Shown one piece after another: positions 39,738-48,444 of a stretch of DNA of 51,784 nt. The DNA lies in contig VXPQ01000002.1 of NCBI GenBank assembly GCA_009839485.1, forward strand, positions 1-51,784. Reading direction: 5' to 3'. This DNA comes from Bacteroidetes bacterium SB0662_bin_6 (lineage in GTDB: Bacteria > Bacteroidota > Rhodothermia > Rhodothermales > VXPQ01). How positions within the stretch are numbered: the first letter of the stretch is position 1; each line of letters opens with the position of its first letter. The notes beneath the pieces were generated by a model. The model saw only the letters and a list, made by a program, of their open reading frames with translations, was not told the DNA's origin and made no database searches. Position numbers and translations under genes: made by a program.

Positions 39738-42224
39738 ATGCCCTATTACCATTTCCTGCAGGATGTAGCGATCATCTGGGTAGTGATCGTGTTTATTCTG
39801 GCGTTTTTCGCGGCGGGATATACAGGTGCGTCGCTGCTCGTGCATACCCTCCTGTGGTCGGCCCTGCTTTACGGGCTGGGCGCACCCGTCTGGCTCTGGA
39901 TACTGCTGGGTGTGTTTGCCTTGGTTTTTCATGTGCCCGCACTGCGCCGCGCCCTTGTTTCCGGCCCGGTGATGCAGGTGTTTCGTTCCTCGGGTTTCCT
40001 GCCCGCGATTTCCGAAACCGAACGGATGGCCATCGAAGCGGGGGATGTATGGGTGGATGGGGATTTGTTTTCCGGACGGCCCGATTTCGGAAAGTTGTTG
40101 AATATGCCGTATCCCGCTCTGACGGACGAGGAACGCGCATTCATGGAAGGCCCCCTGGAACGACTGTGCGCCGCGACCGACGATTGGGAAGTGCACCGGC
40201 GTGGAGACCTTCCCGAAGCCGTGTGGGACGTACTCAAGGAAGAGCGTTTCCTGGGCATGATCATACCCAGGGAATATGGCGGCCTGGGTTTTTCGGCGCT
40301 TGCCAATAGTACGGTCGTGATGAAAACGGCGACCCGGTCGTTGCCGCTGTCGATTACGGTCATGGTGCCGAATTCGCTGGGGCCTGCCGAATTGCTTATT
40401 CACTACGGTACGCAGGCCCAGCGCGACTATTACCTCCCGCGTCTGGCGCGGGGCGAGGAGATTCCTGCTTTTGCGCTCACCGAGCCGGGAGCCGGCTCCG
40501 ATGCGGGTTCGATCATTTCGGAAGGTGTGGTATTCCGGGCGGACGACGGATCGATCCGGTTACGCCTGAACTGGAACAAGCGGTACATTACGCTGGCGGG
40601 GATAGCGACCATTCTGGGGTTGGCATTTCGCCTGAAAGACCCGGAAAACCTGCTTGGCAAGGGGACCGACCCCGGTATTACGTGCGCGCTTATTCCGACG
40701 GATACTCCCGGTGTGGAGACCGGCTGGCGACATGATCCTCTTGGAATGGCGTTTGTCAACTCGAAGACGGAGGGGCATGATGTGGTTGTGCCGGTGGATG
40801 TCATCATCGGGGGCAAGGAAGGAGCCGGTCGCGGCTGGCGCATGCTCATGGAATCGCTGGCTGCGGGACGGGGTATCTCGCTCCCCGCACAAAGTACCGG
40901 CGGGGCGCAGTATGCATGCCGCATCGCCTCGGCGCATGCGGCGGTGCGCAAACAGTTCGGGTTACCTATCGGACGGTTCGAGGGTATCGAAGAACCGCTG
41001 GCGCGTATTGGGGGCTACACGTATGCCATGGAGGCCATGCGCCGCTACACTTGTGGGGCCATAGATCAAGGGGCGAAGCCTGCGGTCGTGACAGCTATCG
41101 CCAAGTACAATGCAACGGAGATGCAGCGTCGGATCGTAAACGACGCCATGGATATCCTCGGCGGGAACGCTATATCGTGCGGCCCGCGCAATCTGCTGGC
41201 CCATGCGTACATGGCGGCCCCGATAGGGATCACGGTCGAGGGAGCCAACATTCTCACGCGTACGCTTATGATTTTCGGGCAGGGGGCTATCCGGTGCCAT
41301 CCGTACGCGTATGCGGAAATCGATGCACTGGCGCGGGGCGATCTTGCCGCCTTCGATCGGAATTTGTGGAAACACATAGGCCATGTGTTCCGGAACGGTT
41401 GCCGGGCCAAGGCGCTCTACATCACCCGGGGGAGGCTCAGCCGTTCGCCCGTGCGGGGACCGTCGGCGCGGTATGTGCGGAAGCTGAACTGGGCGTCCGC
41501 TACGTTTGCGTTCATGGCGGATCTTGCGATGGGTGTGCTTGGAGGGGATCTCAAACGCAAGGAAAAACTCACCGGTCGGTTTGCGGACATTTTTTCCTCG
41601 CTGTATATCGGGACGGCAGTGCTCCGCCGTTTCGAGGCGGAGGGGCGCCGCAAGGAGGATGCGCCGTTCATGCATTGGGCCATGCAGCATACGCTGACCC
41701 GCATTCAGGCGGGGTTCGAGGGGCTTTTCGGGAATCTGCGTCTGCCGGGTGGCGTCACCTGGTTGCTTAGCGGTCCGTGCGCACTCTGGTTTCGGATGAA
41801 TCGTTTCGGCAGCTATCCTTCCGATCGGCTCGGGCGCAAGGTGGCCCGGGCCCTGCAAACGCCCGGCGAGCAGCGGGATCGGTTCACGGCGGGGGTATAC
41901 CATGCAGACGACGAAGCCGCCTCGGGCAGCCTTGGCCGGCTGGAACGGGCCTTCCGGCTTTCGGCGGAGGCGGAACCGGTGCTGGCCCGGATCAGAAACT
42001 CGATGCGCCAGGGTGCACTGACGCGCAGCCGTCCGGAAAAAGCCCTTGATGCTGCCTGCGAAGCGGGGGTGATTTCCGCAGAGGAATGCGATCTCGTAAA
42101 GGAGGCGGAAGCCGCCCGCGCAGCCTACATAGAAGTGGATGCGTTCACGCTCGAGGAGTATGCGGCGATGCGGGGGAGTGCAGATGCTTCGGTCACATCA
42201 CCGGGTAGTACCGCGCCAGCATAA
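39738..42224 (+). CDS. fadE: FadE-type acyl-CoA dehydrogenase
   Basis: The 828-residue product is the large, membrane-associated form that starts beta-oxidation. The first 75 residues contain two or three hydrophobic helices, followed by [30 protein letters not shown], which matches the FadE linker. The dehydrogenase core includes [15 protein letters not shown] and the FAD/substrate-binding helices, and the C-terminal extension (about 600-828) is the DUF1974-like FadE domain. The last codons overlap the antisense remnant of another gene (42193-42255), which may have replaced the original C-terminus. It ends the fad cluster. Confidence 0.92.
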   Translation: MPYYHFLQDVAIIWVVIVFILAFFAAGYTGASLLVHTLLWSALLYGLGAPVWLWILLGVFALVFHVPALRRALVSGPVMQVFRSSGFLPAISETERMAIEAGDVWVDGDLFSGRPDFGKLLNMPYPALTDEERAFMEGPLERLCAATDDWEVHRRGDLPEAVWDVLKEERFLGMIIPREYGGLGFSALANSTVVMKTATRSLPLSITVMVPNSLGPAELLIHYGTQAQRDYYLPRLARGEEIPAFALTEPGAGSDAGSIISEGVVFRADDGSIRLRLNWNKRYITLAGIATILGLAFRLKDPENLLGKGTDPGITCALIPTDTPGVETGWRHDPLGMAFVNSKTEGHDVVVPVDVIIGGKEGAGRGWRMLMESLAAGRGISLPAQSTGGAQYACRIASAHAAVRKQFGLPIGRFEGIEEPLARIGGYTYAMEAMRRYTCGAIDQGAKPAVVTAIAKYNATEMQRRIVNDAMDILGGNAISCGPRNLLAHAYMAAPIGITVEGANILTRTLMIFGQGAIRCHPYAYAEIDALARGDLAAFDRNLWKHIGHVFRNGCRAKALYITRGRLSRSPVRGPSARYVRKLNWASATFAFMADLAMGVLGGDLKRKEKLTGRFADIFSSLYIGTAVLRRFEAEGRRKEDAPFMHWAMQHTLTRIQAGFEGLFGNLRLPGGVTWLLSGPCALWFRMNRFGSYPSDRLGRKVARALQTPGEQRDRFTAGVYHADDEAASGSLGRLERAFRLSAEAEPVLARIRNSMRQGALTRSRPEKALDAACEAGVISAEECDLVKEAEAARAAYIEVDAFTLEEYAAMRGSADASVTSPGSTAPA

Positions 42225-42255
42225 GCACGAGCACGAACAGCCAGATGAGGTGGCT
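42193..42255 (-). pseudogene. Fragment duplicating the 3' end of the membrane gene at 44769-45215
   Basis: On the minus strand this piece encodes [19 protein letters not shown] and a TGA stop. Its 60 bp match 45156-45215 at 57 positions; the three differences are silent third-position changes (ATC/ATT, and TAC/TAT twice). Homology stops at the stop codon and within a few codons upstream. It is therefore the tail of a second copy, lying in inverted orientation and overlapping the 3' end of fadE. The rest of 42256-42439 shows no remaining similarity. Confidence 0.88.
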
Positions 42256-42439
42256 GGCGTGGTGTCGCTGTGTACAGCGGCAAGGGCTAACTGCGCCTCG
42301 GACGAAGGACTGTGGGTTCTGCGTGTTCGTCTTGCCATGCACTCTCGTCGGGTTGATTGGCTGGAAACAGATTGCAACATTATACCTTAATTCCCGCGCA
42401 AATCTGTCCAGTCAGATTGATTCGCGCCTCTTCATAGGC

Positions 42440-42468
42440 TTGCATTAATATGGTAAAATCACTATAAT
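42440..42468 (+). promoter_or_regulatory. Near-consensus promoter of toxin-antitoxin pair
   Basis: TTGCAT (42440-42445) and TATAAT (42463-42468) are separated by 17 bp. Transcription would start at about 42474-42475, at the toxin ATG itself, giving a leaderless message. The sequence is AT-rich compared with its neighbours. Confidence 0.7.
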
Positions 42469-42473
42469 CGGAT

Positions 42474-42842
42474 ATGGGGGCAGACGTACTGAAACCTGTA
42501 GAATGGGTAGGGTCGAGCAGAGCGGACTTGAAGCAGTTTCCGGCCTCCGTACAGGACCAGGTCGGGTTTGCTCTGTATCAGGCACAAACCGGGCTCAAAC
42601 ACCGCGACGCCAAACCACTCAAGGGGTTGGGGGCCAATATCATGGAGGTTGTATCACGTCACGAAGGGAACGCCTACCGGACGGTATACACGGTCCGGTT
42701 CAAAGAGGCCGTCTATGTCCTGCATGCCTTCCAAAAGAAGTCCAAACGGGGCATTGCGACACCGAAACAGGAACTTGATCTTGTCAAACAGAGACTGAAG
42801 GCAGCGCAACGCCATTACGCCGATAACTATGGCAAAGGGTAG
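42474..42842 (+). CDS. HigB/RelE-type toxin, phage Gp49-like family
   Basis: The 122-residue product matches the Gp49-like/HigB family of RelE-fold ribonucleases: an N-terminal helix with FPASVQDQVGFALYQAQTG, the core LKGLGANIMEVV, YRTVYTVRFKEAVYVLHAFQKKSKRGIATPKQE and a C-terminal helix. Members cut mRNA on the ribosome. The Arg and Lys residues of YRTVYTVRF and FQKKSKRG are probably part of the active surface. The toxin comes before the antitoxin, as in higBA, and the two overlap or abut. Confidence 0.87.
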   Translation: MGADVLKPVEWVGSSRADLKQFPASVQDQVGFALYQAQTGLKHRDAKPLKGLGANIMEVVSRHEGNAYRTVYTVRFKEAVYVLHAFQKKSKRGIATPKQELDLVKQRLKAAQRHYADNYGKG

Positions 42843-43173
42843 ATTCATGAAAGCAGACGGAATAAAGATCGAACAGGGTACCGGGAACGTATTCGCGGAT
42901 CTGGGGCGCCCCGATGCTGACGCTCACTTGCTAAAGGCTGAGCTCGTTACCCGCATTGACAGGATTATCCGTCAGCGTGGACTCAAACAGGTCGAGGCGG
43001 CAAAACTGCTTGGACTATCCCAGCCCGACGTTTCACGCCTCTTGCGGGGAAGTTTTCGAGAGTATTCCATGGAGCGTCTTCTACGTCTATTGACGGTGCT
43101 TGGGCGTGACGTGGAAATCGTTATTCGAGAACCTCGCTCCCCGCGACGAGGCAGGCTCCGCATCGCAGTATAA
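42829..43173 (+). CDS. HigA-type antitoxin with XRE helix-turn-helix
   Basis: The 114-residue product has a helix-turn-helix at about 55-78 (QVEAAKLLGLSQPDVSRLLRG) and should bind both the toxin and the operon promoter. Two starts are possible: ATG at 42829, overlapping the toxin by 14 bp, or ATG at 42847, 4 bp after the toxin stop. The second gives the more usual short N-terminus. The C-terminus is rich in Arg. The nearest regulatory target is the promoter at 42440-42468. Confidence 0.87.
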   Translation: MAKGRFMKADGIKIEQGTGNVFADLGRPDADAHLLKAELVTRIDRIIRQRGLKQVEAAKLLGLSQPDVSRLLRGSFREYSMERLLRLLTVLGRDVEIVIREPRSPRRGRLRIAV

Positions 43174-43206
43174 GCCTCCGGCCTCGTATCTCTTGACACT
43201 ACTTTG

Positions 43207-44604
43207 TCATAGAAGGCATCGGCGGGCCGCCTCTTCTCCAGATTTCGCAGCATCGCCGATGGAAACACCCATGCGGTAGTTCCCGGCCATAAACCAGCCG
43301 GGCCAGGATGCTTCGAGCCGCTCTATGGCCGCGAGAGTTTTCCCATACCCGATATTGTACTGGGGAACGGCCAGTTTCCATGAAGTATGCCACCGGAAAA
43401 CGGGCTCGCCGGAAATATCCAGCAGGCGCCGCAAATCACCCAGCACCAGATCATACGCTTCTTTTTCCGGGAGCGAGGCCAATGCCGGATTTCGCATCCC
43501 GCCGATGATGGTGGTAAGCAGCACATGTCCCGCCGGGGCTCGTGCGATATCCGATTGAAACGTCGATGAAGCAGAGGATATACCTGAAAAGATGGACGAC
43601 GTAAACAACGTGCCGAGGATACGGATACTTCGTTCTACACCTGGAACAAGCATTCCGAATCCGTCGAGCGGATGCCCTACATGTTCGCGCCGGAAGCCCA
43701 TTGCCGTGACGACAAGCGGGGCATAAACGACATTGGTCAATGGTTTGAGGGAGGGGCCTTCGGGCAGCGCAATGGAGGCCAGTGCGTGAAGCGGGGCGGC
43801 ATATACCACCGCGTCGAATGATTCGCTCCATGCGGTTTGTTCATGTCCGCCCAGGAGACAGTCTCCGGAAACGATCCAGCGGGCTCCCTGCCGTTCCAGA
43901 CGCCGTACGGGCGTGGACAGGCGCAGCCGGTCGCCCAGGGCATCGGAGAGAGCCTCCGGCAATTGCCCAAGACCTTTCCTGAAAGAAAACATGCCGCTCG
44001 CCATCCGGCTTTTCTTATCCTTACGCCCTCGAAGCAGCGCCCGTACGATAGACCCTGACTCCTGCTCCATACGCCAGATGCCCGGAAAGGCGTGGCGGAT
44101 CGCAAGACGTTTCGGATCCCCTCCGTAGACCCCCGCGACCAACGGATCCATGCCATAGTCCAGCGCCTCGGGTCCGAAACGCCTGCGTGCAAAATCGGCC
44201 ACGCTTTCCTCTTCAGTCGGACGGGACCTGGGTATAAGGGGTTCACGAAGGGCCCGTCGTTGGGCACGAGCGGAAAACAGGGAGTTTGTAACAAGATCGG
44301 CCGGGGAATTCGGTGCGGCAACCGGCTTTCCGTCCCGTACGATATATCTCTTTCGGGCGGTTTTTGAGGCGGGAAGGCGATCCGGTTCCAGGCCGGTATC
44401 GCGAATGAGCACGTCAAGGACCGGATTCGCCGCCTGAATGGTGGTGGGTCCGAATTCGACAAGGAATCCCTCGATGCGCTCCGTACCGATTACCCCGCCT
44501 GTCTGTGCCTGTGCCTCGAACACGACGGGCTCTTCACCGGCCAGACGCAGCCGAAAAGCAGCTGTCAGCCCGGCAATTCCTGCTCCTATTACCGCCACGC
44601 GCAT
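43207..44604 (-). CDS. hemY: Protoporphyrinogen oxidase, HemY/HemG flavoprotein type
   Basis: This FAD enzyme oxidises protoporphyrinogen or coproporphyrinogen in late heme synthesis. The 465-residue product has the FAD motif VIGAGIAGLTAAFRL at 5-19 followed by an acidic residue near 30, the motif GPTTIQAA and C-terminal segment PGWFMAGNYRMGVSIGDAAKSGE. Substrate preference between the two porphyrinogens cannot be decided by eye. It faces the antitoxin gene on the other strand and is divergent from the membrane gene at 44769. Confidence 0.88.
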   Translation of the reverse strand: MRVAVIGAGIAGLTAAFRLRLAGEEPVVFEAQAQTGGVIGTERIEGFLVEFGPTTIQAANPVLDVLIRDTGLEPDRLPASKTARKRYIVRDGKPVAAPNSPADLVTNSLFSARAQRRALREPLIPRSRPTEEESVADFARRRFGPEALDYGMDPLVAGVYGGDPKRLAIRHAFPGIWRMEQESGSIVRALLRGRKDKKSRMASGMFSFRKGLGQLPEALSDALGDRLRLSTPVRRLERQGARWIVSGDCLLGGHEQTAWSESFDAVVYAAPLHALASIALPEGPSLKPLTNVVYAPLVVTAMGFRREHVGHPLDGFGMLVPGVERSIRILGTLFTSSIFSGISSASSTFQSDIARAPAGHVLLTTIIGGMRNPALASLPEKEAYDLVLGDLRRLLDISGEPVFRWHTSWKLAVPQYNIGYGKTLAAIERLEASWPGWFMAGNYRMGVSIGDAAKSGEEAARRCLL

Positions 44605-44661
44605 CGTTCAAAGGTGTCTTGTGTGTTTGTCGCGTCAAAAAATAGTATTATAAGCGATCTC

Positions 44662-44680
44662 CTGCCCGTATACAGGGCAG
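44662..44680. promoter_or_regulatory. Inverted repeat in hemY/membrane-gene divergent region
   Basis: CTGCCC (44662-44667) and GGGCAG (44675-44680) form a perfect 6-bp inverted repeat around seven bases, in the 164-bp gap between divergent genes. It could be an operator; no regulator is encoded adjacent. Confidence 0.35.
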
Positions 44681-44768
44681 AAATGCGGTCGTGTTTTCGT
44701 TCCTGTCTATCACCTCAGGTCGTATCTGCACGGATACCGCGTAAAACGTATCGACTTCCCATACCGCC

Positions 44769-45215
44769 ATGCTGACGATCAAGAATCTTTTTGTGCTGTT
44801 TCACGTCGTTACCGCCGCCGGATGGTTTGGCATCGCAATCCTTCTGGGCCGCATTGCCCGGGCCGCTGCGGTTTCGTCTTCCGGCGACGCCGTGCGCGAG
44901 ATAGGAGCCAAGGCCGTAAGCCTCACCGGCATATTCGCCGTGCTTACGTTCCTGTTCGGGCTTGCCGCGTTTTTGATCGGGGGAGGATTCGGAGCGTACG
45001 GGCCGGAATATCACACGAGCCTGCTGTTCATGCTGGTTCTGGTGGGCATCCAGTTCTTTGTGATACGCCCTGCCTGGGGAACCGTGGCCGCGGATGGGGA
45101 CGAAGAGACCCGGCAAGCGGCTCGCAAGCGACTTGCCATGAGCGTCGGCGCCGGGCACCTCATTTGGCTGTTCGTGCTCGTGCTTATGCTGGCGCGGTAT
45201 TATCCGGTGATGTGA
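44769..45215 (+). CDS. Four-helix integral membrane protein
   Basis: The 148-residue protein has four hydrophobic spans, about 5-28, 48-72, 82-100 and 124-145. The first contains a histidine in LFHVVTAAGWFGIAILLGRI. This layout is reminiscent of DUF2269, CopD and HemJ-type membrane proteins, some of which bind heme, but I cannot name the family. HemJ's lysine-containing third helix motif is not seen. It lies next to a heme-synthesis gene, divergent from it. Its last 60 bp are repeated in inverted orientation at 42193-42252. Confidence 0.7.
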   Translation: MLTIKNLFVLFHVVTAAGWFGIAILLGRIARAAAVSSSGDAVREIGAKAVSLTGIFAVLTFLFGLAAFLIGGGFGAYGPEYHTSLLFMLVLVGIQFFVIRPAWGTVAADGDEETRQAARKRLAMSVGAGHLIWLFVLVLMLARYYPVM

Positions 45216-45264
45216 CTAGGGTTTTGCTTTCCGCACCCCCTGTTTCTATGGCGCCTTAGCTTGG

Positions 45265-45888
45265 CTACCTGTTCGCCTCCCTCATCGCCTCCAATTCCTC
45301 AACCGTCCAGGGTTCCGCGCGGTCCGCTACGGTTTCCCGCACCTGCGCTACCGTTTCGGGCGTGATTTCTGTGCCGTCGTTGCCCCATTCCGTGCGGATA
45401 TAGGTGAGAAGGGCTGCCATCTCTTCGTCGTTCAGAAAACTTCCCCAGGGCGGCATCGCGCCGGTGTACACCATGCCATTCACTTCGATTTCCCCGGTCA
45501 TCCCGTTCAGGATGATCCGGATGAGTACTCCCTCATCGCCCGTTACCCAATCGGTTCCGGTGAGCGGAGGAAATACGCCCGGCACGCCGCCCCCGTTCAT
45601 CTGGTGGCATGACATGCAGCGTGTCAGGTAAATTTCGGCTCCGTCCTGCAGGGAAGAGATCGGATCGGGATGCGCTTTGCTTTCGGAATATTCCGTCGCC
45701 GGGCCTGTGTGATCGGACGGCGCCGGGCGATCCATAAAAACGGCGCCTGAAACGACCAGTCCGATGAGGCCGGCCAGGAACAGGGCTGCAAGTTTCTTGT
45801 GTCGGGAGGAGGGACCGGGGCGATGCATGAGCTGCCGGGAGCGGTTTTTATGCTCTGTTTCTGTAATGCGATCGGCAAAGGGATTCAT
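45265..45888 (-). CDS. Membrane-anchored monoheme cytochrome c
   Basis: The 207-residue protein has an N-terminal membrane anchor or uncleaved signal (about 33-51) and a class I cytochrome c domain with heme motif CMSCH (about 90-94) and a likely methionine ligand in GAMPPWGSF. It would carry electrons at the outer face of the inner membrane. Its start overlaps the stop of the dehydrogenase gene by 4 bp, so it is the probable electron acceptor of that enzyme. Confidence 0.9.
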   Translation of the reverse strand: MNPFADRITETEHKNRSRQLMHRPGPSSRHKKLAALFLAGLIGLVVSGAVFMDRPAPSDHTGPATEYSESKAHPDPISSLQDGAEIYLTRCMSCHQMNGGGVPGVFPPLTGTDWVTGDEGVLIRIILNGMTGEIEVNGMVYTGAMPPWGSFLNDEEMAALLTYIRTEWGNDGTEITPETVAQVRETVADRAEPWTVEELEAMREANR

Positions 45889-48368
45889 TCTTCCGAAGAA
45901 CTGGTCGGGTTGTTTGGTATCCAGCGGTATCTCGTGAGGCGGGAATTCGGGCCCGGATCCCAGAAGCCGTCAAATTCCGCCACGTAAATGCTGCCGTCCG
46001 GTCCGGTTTCTATGGAAATGGGGGCCGTCCGTGTCAGCACATCGAATGTCTTGATGTTCAGCAGGCGCCTGGCGGGAATTTCAAGGGCCAGGGGAGTGTT
46101 TTTCACACTCTGTTCTACATCGCTTCTGAAGATGCTATCGCTGACATGCCCCCACTTGATCCACCGTCTCGACCAGTCGTAGACAAAGAGTCCGTTTTGC
46201 ACGAGGTCGGGGAAGGCGCCTTCGCCTTCATGCCGGTAGATGGGGCCGACGGTAGCCGATCGCCCGCCCGATTCATAGGTGTATTCCCAGATGGGGGGTA
46301 CGAAATTCGGAATATGCTCGGGCGTGATTTCGTTGTAGAACAGTCTGCCCATATTACGGGGCCACCCGAAATTTTCGCCGCCTTTTTCCGAAATGTTATA
46401 CTCGTCATAGTCGTACCCTGCATCGGGGCCCACAACGCCGATGTACAGAGCGCCCGTTTCGTGATCGACCTTGAATCGATACGGATTACGCAGGCCGTAC
46501 GCGTAGATTTCCCACCGCACGCCGGGTTCGCCGAAGAAGGGGTTGTCCTTCGGAATGGAACCGTCCTTATGAATCCGCAGAATTTTTCCGCGCAGGTCCT
46601 GGAGATTTTGCGCACTGCGTTCCGAGTCCACCAGGCGGGTCCAGTGTATCCGGGACAAATCGTGGCGGGCCATGAAGTCATCGATGCGTTCCTGGGATAT
46701 TTCCCATTGAGGGCGTACTTCGGACATGCCTGTATCCCCTGTAGACAGGTACAGGGACCCATCCGGGCCCCACTCGATGTCGCCGCCCTGGTGGCAGCAC
46801 TGGGGCTCCGTAGGTACGCGCAGCAGCACCTCTTCGCTGGCCATGTCCAATGCGCCGTCCTTGTACGTAAACCGCGAGAGCGTGTTGATGAATGTCTTCT
46901 GCTCGGTGTAGTACAGATAGATATACGGATCGCCTTCGTAGAATGCCGGGTCGACCTCGATGCCTAACAGGCCATGTTCGACATTGGTCGGATCGGTGGT
47001 GTCGAGGTGTGCAATCTGCCGGATTTCGCCCGTTTCGGCGTCGTAGCGGTGTATCCTGCCGCGCAATTCGACGATCCAGACATGGCCCTTCTCGTCCACT
47101 GCAATATCATCGGGCCATATGTCTTCGGCGAGCACTTCATAGGTCCGCTTTCCACCTCCCATATCGGCGGGGAGACGCCCGGCGGCAATTCGCATGCCCT
47201 GTAGCAGATGCTGCATGAACGCGGGCGTGGTCCAGACATCCTCGAAATGCCCGAGCTTGGTGTAGAAGACGCGTCCGCCGTCGTACTCCTGGAGCCATGA
47301 AATCGGGTAGTCGTTAGCGAGGATGCTTGCCGGTCCTTCTTCAATACCGACGCTTCGCATGTCGAGGGAAGCCAGCACATGGACGTTCCAGCGCGGATTT
47401 TCATCGAGGACGTATATCTCGTCGTGTATCTGGAAACCGTCCCCGAAGTGGGCCACGGCGGGATTCTCCGGATCTTCTATTTTGATGCGGACGGATTGTG
47501 TCCAGGGATGATTCTTGAACAGTCCGCCGCCGACCATATTCCGGTACCAGTCCCACCCGTACAACGCATCCAGCGCGGCATGCGCGCCGGCGATGCCTTT
47601 GCCCGAAGCGAGAAAGGTACGGATTGCTTCACGCTGATCTTCCGTCATGCCGTCGGGGACCGCCGTGTCCTCCGGGTTCAGGCGGGTAGCGGGCACGGGA
47701 AGGATGCCGTCCCCGAGACCGGAACGCCAGCGGGCATCGAATGCGTCGGGCGTCAGCTCGCCGGAAACGTAAATGTGTCCGTATGCTGATTGCGTATCGA
47801 AACTGAATTCCAGCATCGGCGGGTCGTACGTCAGATCCTCCAGCGGTATGGGAGGGGCGCCGGGAGCGGTCAGGATCGCGCCGGAAGGGCTGTCGCTGTC
47901 GAGGTTTTCAAAGGAGAAAGAGGCTTCCGCAGCGCCTTCAAGGGTCTGGAATGTGAATCCGTAGATTGCCGGTTCGGCTTCTTCTTCGCTTTCCTCGTCT
48001 TCTGCCTGGACGCGTAATGTCGAATTTGCGAACAGGAGCAGATCGTATCCGGCGAGATTTTCGTCGTTGAGAAGGGTAAGGTCTTCTGTGATATCGAAAT
48101 CGAATTCGGTGGTCGCGGCGATCGCAGGCAACAATTCCTTGATGGTTTCGATGGAGCTGTGCCGGAATCCGTGCGTCGTCGTTATGGCAAGCACCCGAAT
48201 GGGGGCGCGATCTTCGGATACGGCAAGATGTTGTGCGACCGTTTCAGGGTCGAGTTGTTCATTGATGGGCGGCGGGGCATCCGCATCCTGAGCATGTGCA
48301 GGGAACGCACGAGCCGTGCCGAGAAGACAAACGAGGAGCAGGAATATGCCGGGCAGGCGTGTCTTCAT
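45885..48368 (-). CDS. ThuA-domain/PQQ-type sugar dehydrogenase fusion
   Basis: The 827-residue protein has a Sec signal peptide (about 1-26), a ThuA-like domain (about 56-385, VLAITTTHGFRHSSIE and GKGIAGAHAALDALYGWDWYRNMVGG) and a C-terminal glucose/sorbosone-dehydrogenase beta-propeller (about 405-820). The propeller has PQCCHQGGDIEWGPDGSLYLSTGDTG with a likely catalytic histidine and a vicinal Cys pair, YGLRNPYRFKVD and GGENFGWPRN. About 120 residues (119-240), acidic at first and then beta-rich, are inserted in the ThuA part. The start at 48368 gives a clean signal peptide. It may oxidise a sugar or polyol and pass electrons to the adjacent cytochrome. Confidence 0.87.
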   Translation of the reverse strand: MKTRLPGIFLLLVCLLGTARAFPAHAQDADAPPPINEQLDPETVAQHLAVSEDRAPIRVLAITTTHGFRHSSIETIKELLPAIAATTEFDFDITEDLTLLNDENLAGYDLLLFANSTLRVQAEDEESEEEAEPAIYGFTFQTLEGAAEASFSFENLDSDSPSGAILTAPGAPPIPLEDLTYDPPMLEFSFDTQSAYGHIYVSGELTPDAFDARWRSGLGDGILPVPATRLNPEDTAVPDGMTEDQREAIRTFLASGKGIAGAHAALDALYGWDWYRNMVGGGLFKNHPWTQSVRIKIEDPENPAVAHFGDGFQIHDEIYVLDENPRWNVHVLASLDMRSVGIEEGPASILANDYPISWLQEYDGGRVFYTKLGHFEDVWTTPAFMQHLLQGMRIAAGRLPADMGGGKRTYEVLAEDIWPDDIAVDEKGHVWIVELRGRIHRYDAETGEIRQIAHLDTTDPTNVEHGLLGIEVDPAFYEGDPYIYLYYTEQKTFINTLSRFTYKDGALDMASEEVLLRVPTEPQCCHQGGDIEWGPDGSLYLSTGDTGMSEVRPQWEISQERIDDFMARHDLSRIHWTRLVDSERSAQNLQDLRGKILRIHKDGSIPKDNPFFGEPGVRWEIYAYGLRNPYRFKVDHETGALYIGVVGPDAGYDYDEYNISEKGGENFGWPRNMGRLFYNEITPEHIPNFVPPIWEYTYESGGRSATVGPIYRHEGEGAFPDLVQNGLFVYDWSRRWIKWGHVSDSIFRSDVEQSVKNTPLALEIPARRLLNIKTFDVLTRTAPISIETGPDGSIYVAEFDGFWDPGPNSRLTRYRWIPNNPTSSSEE

Positions 48369-48444
48369 AGCGTATACGGTGTCTGTACGGTGGGGAAGTA
48401 GCGGGATGGGGCTAAGCAGCGCAGAAAAATGTCCGGCAGCGGGG

